Assembly (NCBI RefSeq): GCF_020520425.1
Contig: NC_079488.1
Coordinates: forward strand, 29,627,247 to 29,691,246
Reading direction: 5' to 3'
DNA from: Spinacia oleracea
Taxonomy: Eukaryota > Streptophyta > Magnoliopsida > Caryophyllales > Amaranthaceae
DNA length: 64,000 nucleotides
The notes beneath the pieces are model-generated. The model did no database searches. It saw only the letters and a program-made list of their open reading frames with translations, and had not been told where the DNA came from. A program made the translations under genes and the position numbers. Below, piece after piece: positions 54,496 through 64,000 of the stretch (position 1 is the stretch's first letter; every line of letters begins with the position of its first letter).

Positions 54496-55839
54496 TGTTA
54501 GGTTATGATACATATGACAATTCATAAATCATGCGGAAAAACCATAAAGCCAGGAAAGCATATTATTTACACATAATCATGTAGCATAGAATAGATGCAT
54601 ACATGTTGTAGCGTGCCTTCCCTAGCTGCGCCCGAACCGAACAAGAACAAGTCTTTAGGACTCCAAATGTCGTCCCTCCGTAGATAGTCCACAGTACGTC
54701 CGGATCCGCCTCAAGTTAGACCAACTAGAATCGCCCTTAAGGTGCTTAGGATTTTCGGCTCTTATTGCAAGTGTATGGCTGATTTATATTTCAAAAACTT
54801 ACCCTTTGAATACTTCAATCGTACCGTAAATTGTGACCCTAGGCACTTATTTATAGGAGTATGGAAAAGGAATTGTAATCCTACTAGGATGTGGATTTGC
54901 TAATTAGAACTTTATTAGGACTCTAAATAACAAAGAAAATATAATAGGATTAGGATTTTAATCTTTGCACAAATCCTAATAGGATTAGGATTTCCCGCAC
55001 ACACATCGTACAAGCCGTGCACCCGCGCAGGCCTTGCGGCCCACGACAGGCGCACAGCTCATGTCGCTGTGCTGCGCGCGCGCGCGCCCTTGGCTGGGCC
55101 TGGTCGAGGCATGCGTTGCTGCGTGCGGATCGCTGGGCGATGGTCTGGCTTCGTGCTGGGCCTTCGTCTAGCGGGCCTCGTCCGATGCTAATTCGTACGA
55201 TACGCTTCCGATTAAATTCCCGATTCCGGAATTCGTTTCCGATACGAACAATATTTAATATTTCCGATTCCGGAATTAATTTCCGTTTCGAACAAATATT
55301 TAATATTTCCGTTTCCGGAATTATTTTACGATTTCGATAATATTTCCGATTCTGACAATATTTCCGTTTCCGGCAATATTTCCGATTCCGGCAATATTTC
55401 CATTTCCGATAATATTTTCCGATACGTACCATGTTTCCGTTTCCGGAAACATCTACGACTTGGATAATATTTATATTTCCGATACGATCCATATTTCCGT
55501 TTCCGGCAATATCATCGTTTCCGGAGTATTCATTTCTTGCTTGTGACGATCTCAGCTCCCACTGAAACCAAGATCCATCGATTCCGAATATCCATTGATA
55601 GAGTATTTAATGCCATTAAATACTTGATCCGTTTACGTACTATTTGTGTGACCCTACGGGTTCAGTCAAGAGTAAGCTGTGGATTAATATCATTAATTCC
55701 ACTTGAACTGAAGCGACCTCTAGCTAGGCATTCAGCTCACTTGATCTCACTGAATTATTAACTTGTTAATTAATACTGAACCGCATTTATTAGACTTAAC
55801 ATTGAATGCATACTTGGACCAAGGGCATTATTTCCTTCA
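54496..55839 (-). repeat. 5' LTR of copia element II
   Basis: 1344 bp on the minus strand, TGAAGGAAATAATGCC to CATAACCTAACA. A TATA-like CTATAAATAAG is at 54846-54856. A GC-rich patch (55010-55180) and the TTTCCGG microrepeats are present. Its outer edge abuts the middle of another LTR copy at 55840, so element II inserted into that LTR. Confidence 0.9.
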
Positions 55840-56870
55840 TTATGACCCTAGGCCCTTATTTATAGAGGTTTGGAAAGGGAATTGGAATCCTAGTAGGATA
55901 CGATTTAATTATAGTTAGAATCCTACAAGGACTCTAATTAAATAATCCTAATAGGAATAGGAATTTAATAACACACCAAATCCTAATAGATTTAGGAATT
56001 GTGCATGGACACAAGCACACACACACACGAAGCCACGAGGGCGCCCGCACGCGTGTGCTCGGCCCACACAGCCCACACTGGGAAGTCTTGCCTTGGCGCG
56101 CTGGGCCTGCCTTGCGGTGGGCCTGGCGCTGCCTTGGGCTGGGCGTGCGTGCGTCCTTGCTTGCTGGGCGATGGCCTGGCTTCGTGCTGGGCCTTCGTCC
56201 GGAAGGCCTCGTCCGATGCTTATTCGTACGATACGCTTCCGATTAAATTCCCGGTTCCGGAATTCATTTCCGATACGAACATTATTTTATATTTCCGATT
56301 CCGGAATTAATTTCCGTTTCGAACAAATATTTAATATTTCCGTTTCCGAAATTATTTTCCGATTACGATAATATTTCCGATTCTGACAATATTTCCGTTT
56401 CCGGCAATATTTCCGATTCCGGCAATATTTCCATTTCCGATAATATTTTCCGATATGTACCATGTTTCCGTTTCCAGCAACATCTACGACTTGGATAATA
56501 TTTATATTTCCGATACAATCCATATTTCCGTTTCCGGCAATATCATCGTTTCCGGAGTATTCATTTCTTGCTTGTGACGATCTCAGCTCCCACTGAAACC
56601 AAGATCCGTCGATTCCGAATATCCATAGATAGAGTATTTAATGCCATTAAATACTTGATCCGTTTACGTACTATTTGTGTGACCCTACGGGTTCAGTCAA
56701 GAGTAATCTGTGGATTAATATCATTAATTCCACTTGAACTGAAGCGGCCTCTAGCTAGGCATTCAGCTCACTTGATCTCACTGAATTATTAACTTGTTAA
56801 TTAATACTGAACCGCATTTATTAGACTTAACATTGAATGCATACTTGGACCAAGGGCATTATTTCCTTCA
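55840..56870 (-). repeat. Truncated copia LTR III
   Basis: Matches the first 1.03 kb of the LTR (from 56870 leftward) and breaks off at the point corresponding to about 54834 in LTR II. A TATA-like CTATAAATAAGG lies at 55853-55864. The interior to its right is in the opposite orientation. Confidence 0.88.
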
Positions 56871-59800
56871 CATGAGATTGTGGCTTGATTATGTTGCATG
56901 ATTAAGGATTTTAGTTCACTTAAAATCTAACCAACATAGTAAGAGCCTTAAGTTCCAAACTTAAAAATTGAGTTAAAAGGTGCCATGCCAAAATAAACAC
57001 TTGCTTGGATATCCTTTACATCAATCTAGTAATAGTTTTCGCTCAGCCATGTGTTACTTATTGGTCCTAAAGGGGTAAGGTACACAAATAATTGTGAGTA
57101 CATGTTAGTTTTGGTGAAACTCGACGATATAAGTAAGGAGTCCTTTTATGTCGTGGCAAAATCGATAGGTTTACCTAATAAGTTCTTAGACGTACCTATC
57201 AACCAAGAGTAGTTCCTAGACTATTAGCAAAAGGTTTTTGCTTACCTAAAATGTTTTAGGATTGAGTCAACATAATGTGCTTAATTCTTCAATGGTTTTA
57301 GGATCTTAGAATCATTTTATTCACACCTGCCGGAACAATAAAATCGAATAAAATGCTAATAACTTGTTTGAATTGAATGATTGCTTTAATTTTCAAGTTA
57401 TTATTCATGGTAAATGTTTAGACTTTGCATGCTTCAATGTATGTTTTAATTATTGTTTATAATTAAATATCTTGCACTGCAGTAAATCCTTTAGAAAGGT
57501 AATAGTAAATTTCCTCGATTGGTAATGAATCCAAGAACGATTCATGGAAATGAGAGAAAACGAGCAATTTAAAATGTACGTTTCTTTTAGCGACTTTTAT
57601 GGTTTTTTTCGATATCAAAGTCGAATGGGAAACCGATTGGTGCTTGTAGATTCAAAATACAATGTAGTTTTGAGATCATAAAGCATTGAGTTTAAACGTT
57701 CATCTTTACCAATGGTTAACAACCTAATATCTTTGTCCATATAATTCTCGAATGAGTCTAGTCCCTAGACATTCGAATAGATCGATGCTTAGAGAACTTT
57801 AGAAGCTTCTAGTAAGATCATCCAGTTGAAACAGAATTTTCAACATAAATTAAATGGTAAGAACTTTGTTGGATTGACATTGGACATGTCTAACCAAAGT
57901 ATAAAAGTCAACACTAAAGAATTCAGTTCTTAAGGCTATACGAAAAGGTACAAGAAATAGGAAAACAAAGGAACAAATGAAAGGAATTTACAATTCCGTT
58001 TCTACCTATAAGTTTATGTTTAAAGAGAAGTGACCTAGCAATCAAAATTACTTGGTATCATATACCGCTTGAGGTTCTTACTTCGGTAATAACTCAAACA
58101 ATGGAAGCTAGGCTACACTAATGACCTGCAAGTGGAAAATGAAGCATGGGAATTCTACATTAGTTGTAGGGTCATCTAGTTTGTTTTAAGTCCTTTCAAG
58201 GCTGGAACTTAATGGATATTTTGTTCCATAATCAGCATACCTAAATTTCTGTTTTCAAACACAGAAAGACTCACATTTAGAAGAACAAAAACAATGTTCG
58301 TTTGTTTATTTGAATGAAATGGTCATTTACGGGTTGAGTCAATATGCTTGATTTAAACAAACAACTCTTTAACAATAAAAAATTTACCAGGTTCAAATCA
58401 ATCTCTTGATTTGAGTTCCACAAATCTTTGGCATTGTTACTTAGACCATATCAACAAGTTAACATTCAAAAGCTCTATTTTAATGGACTTTTGAAAGTTA
58501 GTTGATTTCTAGATCAATTCAAGACAAGCTAGTTGAAAGTAACAAAAGGATATGGACTATTGTTAGAACGCCTAGACAATAGAGTTCAAAGCTAAAGAAA
58601 TATTTTATGAATTCATTATATCACCTGGATTTGAGTGAATATTGGATCATTTACTCAATGTGATATAAGTTTGAATCTGTTTGGCTAGTTCAAAGATTCA
58701 GAAGTATAAAATCCACTTGGGAAGAAATCATAAAGATCTAGGATAAATCATGTTGATGATTACTTGAGACCAAAAATGATCATCAATGATTGTGTGTTGT
58801 AATTTCACGATCCAGCTCCATAAGATATGGCATATCTAAGTTGGAATGATCGAAGTCAATTAGTACTTGATTCGGTCAATGATGATTCATAAAGACTTTT
58901 CCTATAATTTCTAAACAAAATGCTCAACTACCACCAAACTAAACCAAATTCGTCAAAGCTATTGAAAAGTAATTTCAGAATATCTTTTCATAATATATCT
59001 AAAGAGTTCCTAAACTCAGTGGGAGCTTAGTGTTTGTTATTCAACAAACTAAGGCCCAAGTATAGATATATGTTTCATTGTGATTTATTCAAATGAGACA
59101 CAAGGGTATTGTTTCTACCACGAATTTTTGATAACATAATGTTTGTTTGATCGAAATAATGTCCTTTTGGAGATTCGTTTCCAAAATGACAAGTGGGAGA
59201 AAATAGACCTCGAAAGTCTTCGAGGCGAACAACAAACATAAACGGACATTCCGGAGGCTTTTCGAAGTGCTTCGGAAAATCCGAACTTATTCTTTAAGGA
59301 CTTTAGAAGTGGCATAAAAGAATTGACATCTCTTAGAATACTTTACAAGTGCTTCAAGGAGAACAGAATATTCAAAGGACTTTCAAGTGTCTGTTGATAT
59401 TCTATTGTTTGATGTTCTATACCCAAGTAAGCATAGAGTTCATGTCAATGAAACTATGAGATTCTTCTATTAGATAGTGAAGAAACCTACAACTTGCAGT
59501 CAAAGTATTGTCATTAATGAGTTTGTGACTTGCAAGAAAGCTATGACGAAATATAGATTCCCTAAAATGGTTAGAGTCCATATATAGACTCAAATGTTTT
59601 AGATGGTTAGAGGCCATAAAACATACTCAATGTTTTGATGACAAAATTGTTATTTTGTTGATTTGCAAGAATAGTTTCACACCTATTGTGTTCACACACA
59701 AAGCTAGATTAGTTGCTAAAGGTTACAAGCAAATTCATGGCATGGATTGTGTTGAAACCTCATGCATAATCGTAATGCTCAAGTCTATAAATCAAGCAAT

Positions 59801-59884
59801 GATTGCATATTGGTAAATATGGAAATTGGATGACAAGACGTATTCCTCAATCAAATGTTGGAAGAAACTATGTACGTGACATGT
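56871..59884 (+). pseudogene. Decayed copia interior (element III), inverted
   Basis: Plus-strand sequence runs from leader (like the reverse complement of 52353) through decayed gag-pol to an RT piece at 59700-59800 (LVAKGYKQIHGMD). It is closest to element I (39306-43400) in reverse. The LTR, primer site and most of the leader are missing at its start. Its far end is cut at 59884 by the next retrotransposon. Not translatable. Confidence 0.75.
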
Positions 59885-61397
59885 TGTGAGGGGGTCGAAA
59901 AAGCACGAGGCTAATGTGTGACCTCGTCCCTCGTGGGTGTGACGATTCTTTTTATTCAATCAAGTGTAATTGGATTTCCTGTGAGTTTACACCCAATTGA
60001 CTAGTAATATAGGAGTAGCCATTCATTTTTTAACGACAATGAGAAAAACTGACAAAACCCGGTTATCGTGACATAAAAGGAGTGAAATTATGTTTGACCA
60101 CGACGGCCGTAGGTTCCCTTGTGATCCCTGGTGTGGGGATCTCTCAACATACACCCGCAAGGTAGAAACTGAGGGTTCAGGGGACTGTAACTACCGAGAG
60201 GAGTACTCGCTCGTCGATAACTCCAGAGGCAGGATATCCTTACTAGCTCAGCATAAATAATTGAAGGGACATGCGTCAACTATTAAACTAATCTGAGTTG
60301 ATTTTAGCAATATGCAACATATAATACTAGATGGATCGCGGTTATCTGATTTAGATTGCATTAAGGGACCTAGCATGATAATCCAATTTCCCAAAAATAT
60401 TATATTTATTAAGCGTGATAGAACAATCAGATTTAGTTAGTTTAACAGTTCATAAAAAGGGCGAGGAAAGCAATTAAATCATAGAAAAGGGACACATTAC
60501 GACGCGCCCTTGAGAGGTGCGTCACGATTCTCAGAAAACTAACCACTTTGACTTTGCTATTTCTCCTTTTTATTTAACGAATCTCAAATTATGGGACAGG
60601 ATACGTTCTGTTCGATTTATGGATCGATTGCGACAGAACGCGTGAACAATTTCGCAGCGTGAGGCTTAGGCTAGGGGTTGGAGTCAATACTCAGAATATG
60701 AATTGTGTGTTGTTGTTTTCACGTCGAACTTAAGGCCCTATTTATAGAAAAGAGTTAGTGGAAAGATAGAATTGTAGAACTCTAATCCACGAGGAATTAG
60801 GAAAAAACACGTACCAGGTATTTTCAGCGCCCAAGGCTGGGCGTCAAAGATTTCGGCGCCCAGCTCTGGGCGTTGAAAATAGGATCCATGCAATTTCAGC
60901 GCCCAGGGCTGGGCGTTGAAATTGATGTTTGGGCCGTTTCTTTGTCAGATTCGGAACCTTAGAATCCGGAGTGTATGAGACTTAATCGAGTCTTTTAGTG
61001 CGTATCAATTTTATGACGGGATGCGTCTGGGCCCGTTACGAACTCTAGGCTCGTTAGGATTTTAATTAATATCTGACTCTTATTTTCGAATCATATTAGG
61101 AATAGGATTCTCTCATAATTTCTATCTCAATTAGGATTTATGTTGGAGTGCAACACCTAATTCTGACAGGTTTCTATCTTTTATGACTTGCCACTTTTAA
61201 CAACTACCCATTACGGCAGTTACTATTTTTAGCAGGTTTCCATAAATAGCAGGTTTCTATAAATAACAGGTTTTGAGTGAAATGAAAAGGGTGATCGAGA
61301 TTCTTTATTTTATAGGAGATGCATTGTTAAGTGGAGATTTATGTTTTCATCATCGAACCTTCCCTTTCGGGAATGGGGACAAAAGTAGGTGTCTACA
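59885..61397 (-). repeat. 3' LTR of a Tat/Ogre-like Ty3/gypsy element
   Basis: 1513 bp, minus orientation: starts TGTAGACACCTACTTTTGTC at 61397 and ends CCCCCTCACA at 59885. A TATA box (CTATAAATAG, 60738-60747) is visible on the minus strand. Three hairpin units GCGCCCAG...CTGGGCG lie at 60826-60917. The class is inferred from LTR length, ends and the repeat-rich 3' region. The element continues beyond the window. Confidence 0.7.
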
Positions 61398-61416
61398 GTT
61401 AGCCCCCACTTTGACT
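61398..61416 (-). other. Polypurine tract of the Tat/Ogre-like element
   Basis: On the minus strand CAAAGTGGGGGCTAAC directly precedes the LTR start. This fixes the LTR as the 3' one and the element as minus-strand. Confidence 0.65.
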
Positions 61417-61826
61417 GAGTCTTGGAGTAAGACGATGGTATAAGTATTAGACGGAGTGCGTCGCACAAGCCATGGTGACCTGTTTTTTGCGAGGGTCTCA
61501 CGAGCCCCTGAGTGATAACATTTGATTTAAGGGTCATCACTTTGAAGTGTCGACATATCCCTCACGTGTCAATTGGATTTGTCAACTGATAGTATAGAAA
61601 CTTCCTCACTTTGTCATTGGAAGGATCTAAAGGTGCGTAGAAACTCCCTCACTTTGTCATTGGGAGTAGCTACAGATGTTTTCGAAATCAAAGCTATAAA
61701 GTGTAATTGGGCCTGGCCAAGCCCAATCACGAGGTAAAAAATGTTTTTAAAGATTCTCATTTTCAGGGTTAGCTAAACGAGAAAACCCCCTTGTTTGTAT
61801 GAAGGAAAATCCAGCACATTGTTCTT

Positions 61827-62155
61827 TTTGGAAAAACGGAAAACCAATACTTTAATTTTTGGAAAAAAGGAAAAACTACTCACATCGCTCTTTTTTGGAA
61901 AAACGGAAAACCAATAACTACTCACATCGCTCTTTTTTGGAAAAACGGAAAACCAAAAGCTACTCACATCGTTTTTGGGAAAAACGGAAAACCAAAGGCT
62001 ACTCACATCGTTTTTGGGAAAAACGGAAAACCAAACGCTACTCACATCGTTTTTGGGAAAAACGGAAAACCAAAGGCTACTCACATCGTTTTTGGGAAAA
62101 AACAGAAAACCAAAGGCTACTCACATCGTTTTTGGGAAAAACGGAAATCCAAAAA
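61827..62155. repeat. About 40-bp tandem array
   Basis: The unit CTACTCACATCGTTTTTGGG plus AAAAACGGAAAACCAAAGG recurs from 61877, 61918, 61960, 61999, 62038, 62077 and 62117, with periods of 39-42 bp. The later units settle at 39, a multiple of three, which creates spurious repetitive frames. Confidence 0.9.
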
Positions 62156-62174
62156 AGTTATCGCTGCAGCGACT

Positions 62175-62440
62175 AAGGACCTGCGCGGTTAGTGACGCAG
62201 ACCCCGCCGGCCAAAGATGGCGAGCATGTCCGCTAAGGGTGGACACCCCGTCCGATAGAAGTGGGCGAATCTATTTTATGATGTTTTTTTGAAAATAAGG
62301 ACCTACGCGGTTAGTGACGTAGACCCCGCCGGCTAAAGATGGCGAGCCTGTCCACTAAGGGTGGACGTCCCTGAATTCGTTTTTTTTCGACTTGGAACTC
62401 GCGTGGTTGGTGACGCGGTCTTGCCCGCTGAAGATGGGCA
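62175..62440. repeat. GC-rich repeat module, 2-3 copies
   Basis: A 70-bp module (AAGGACCTGCGCGGTTAGTG...AAGGGTGGAC) occurs at 62175-62244 and 62297-62366, spaced 122 bp. A more diverged third copy is near 62393-62440. Confidence 0.85.
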
Positions 62441-64000
62441 AGTTCCTATTGCTTTTGTTCATCGTGATTTCTTTTGAGAATTTCTTTTCTTATTCATTCT
62501 CGTAGGAGCGAATTCTTTCGAGGGATGCTCGGATTTAGTTGTAACCTGAATGTGGGTTGACAACGTGCTTAGACGGACCATTATTTTGTGGTCATCTTCT
62601 TTCGTGGTTTTGAGCTAGTCTGTTCGGCTCAATTTTGCCACTACCTGGGTCCTTGATTGGGGGACCATGTATAAGTATCAACGGCGACCTTTGTCTTGAG
62701 GTCGTAAACCGGTTCTTTTCCTTTTGAGATTATCCAAACACGGGACTTTGTACAGCGTAGTCTGGGAATATTATTTTAACTTTGCATAATATATATTTTC
62801 TTTAGAGCCCCCAAGCATTCGTGCTTGACGGTCATTTCTTGTCAAAGGGGTTCCTTGGGGATACGCAATTTGTGATGTCCTTGATCATGTTTGGGATTGT
62901 ACTCGTAAGTGCGAGCGATCTTTGTAGTGGTGTGCTACTCTTGACAAAGTCGTGAGGTGCGACTTCCAGTAAGGAAATCGGCAATTTTCGAGCCGAATGG
63001 ATGCGGCAGGGCCCACTAGAAGTTACGGCCTTTTTTGAGCCTGGTTCATTTTCGGCGCCCAGGCCTGGGCGTTGAAATAGTTCACGCCCAGGTGGGGCGT
63101 TGGAAGTGTTGTTTGGGCTGGTCTTTTGATGACACAGTTGGCCTCTTGTTCATTCGTTTATTTCACTTTGGAAGATCTATGTATTCTCTTCTCTTTTGTT
63201 TTTTCTTTTTTTTTAGAACGTGATGATTTTCTTGAGAAGCCGTAGCCGATTCGTGGACTACGGTGCTTGTCGCTTTGGGGCGATTATTTTAAGGAACTGT
63301 TGCTCTTTAAGGCGTACAGTTATTGCAACAGTTGGGCGAGTCTATATGGCCCGAGGATAATACCTTGAGGCGTAAGACTTTGATCGCTCTTGTTGTTGTA
63401 TATTTTTTCCTTTTGAACGCGTTCGTGAATGATACTTAGAATGATGATATGTATGTGCGAACGAGCGTTCATAGAATGGCCATTGTGTGCGGTCCATTAA
63501 TCAGTTTGCTTGAATCAATTTTTTTTTGAGCAATGACTGATTTCGAATAGTTTGCTTAGAAGCTTAGTAGGGTTCAGGCCTATTCACGAGGTGGGCTCAA
63601 GCATCGTGCTCTTTCGATCGTTCAAACATTTTCTTCGAGATTTTTTTATTTTGCTATAGTCGTTTCGTAGCTTGGAGCCCCCAAGTATGCATGTTGGGAT
63701 GCTTCCTTTTGGCGTACGATTTTTGTAGGTTCCTTCGAGAAAGGTGCTTTGGGGTTCCGCTCGTGTAGGTGCGAGCTATCCCTTCCGTGGTAGGTAATAT
63801 TTTTCTACCTTTAATCCTTAATGTAGAAGTCGTGTGGCTTGCATTTTGAATTTGGGCGATAAGTAGTTTTTTGCCTCTTTTACACATTCTCTTGGTCGTG
63901 CCTACATTAGTGCAATATGCCTTACTCTCCTTTTTTAGACTTGTACCGTGGGATGGTTGAACTTATGGTGCGACGAAGGCTTGTGTGGCCTAACCGCATG

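Larger units (their letters stand above)
61398..64000 (-). mobile_element. 3' untranslated region of the Tat/Ogre-like element (partial)
   Basis: No protein domain is seen in 2.6 kb. It contains a 39-bp array, a 122-bp spaced repeat, a further copy of the LTR hairpin unit (63051-63080), and two related modules beginning AGAGCCCCCAAG/GGAGCCCCCAAG at 62803 and 63676. Long non-coding, repeat-rich 3' regions are usual for Tat/Ogre elements. Confidence 0.6.

Noticed and set aside
61773-62292. Repetitive frames on both strands (VFPKNDVSS and KRYSHRFWEK types)
   Set aside because: By-products of the 39-bp array; no start context or domain.

Overview
The window is nuclear DNA of a flowering plant. 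It is AT-rich, has plant introns, and is packed with plant-type LTR retrotransposons (Ty1/copia and Ty3/gypsy Tat clade), CACTA, MULE and Helitron remains. One ordinary host gene is visible, a BURP-domain gene. A Caryophyllales/Amaranthaceae source such as spinach or beet is a guess from the look of the retrotransposon families, not something I could test.

Layout. 1-5168 is the left arm of a large inverted duplication; its other arm is 16912 to at least 21403, on the minus strand. Each arm holds a Helitron-like element. Its 3' end (hairpin plus CTAG) is at 4946 (left) and 17105 (right, minus strand), and it carries exon pieces of several unrelated genes: eEF1A, a SEUSS-like co-regulator, 3-isopropylmalate dehydrogenase, a SKI2/MTR4-like helicase (left arm only), an unidentified gene, and a relic of plastid trnF. 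A 1.3-kb block (4993-6302) recurs in direct orientation at 14043-15379. Between the two blocks sits the three-exon BURP gene (11405-13311). An intact-looking copia element (6438-11385; 162-bp LTRs that read identical, 5-bp target duplication) lies in its presumed 5' leader, between the TATA box at 6350 and the ATG at 11405. A second, shorter Helitron-like element (15397-16911) with a nested MULE (15797-16354) sits inside the inverted copy.

23385-35298 is one complete minus-strand Ty3/gypsy element of Tat type: 507-bp LTRs, a 5-bp target duplication, gag-pol with a second RNase H, one in-frame stop before integrase, and an intron-containing antisense gene. It also has two tandem arrays near its 3' end. 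35758-38654 is the 5' part of a CACTA element with a broken TNP2 transposase. 38655-59884 is a nest of one copia family: four LTR copies, one long gag-pol frame, two decayed interiors and GC-rich minisatellites in the leaders. CACTA termini and an RPL27a fragment cut into it. From 59885 to the window end lies the 3' LTR and repeat-rich 3' region of another minus-strand element, Tat/Ogre-like by its look.

Most coding sequence therefore belongs to mobile DNA. The biological interest lies in the chimeric Helitron, the palindromic duplication around the BURP gene, the young copia in that gene's leader, and the Tat element with its antisense gene and repeats at the LTR edge.
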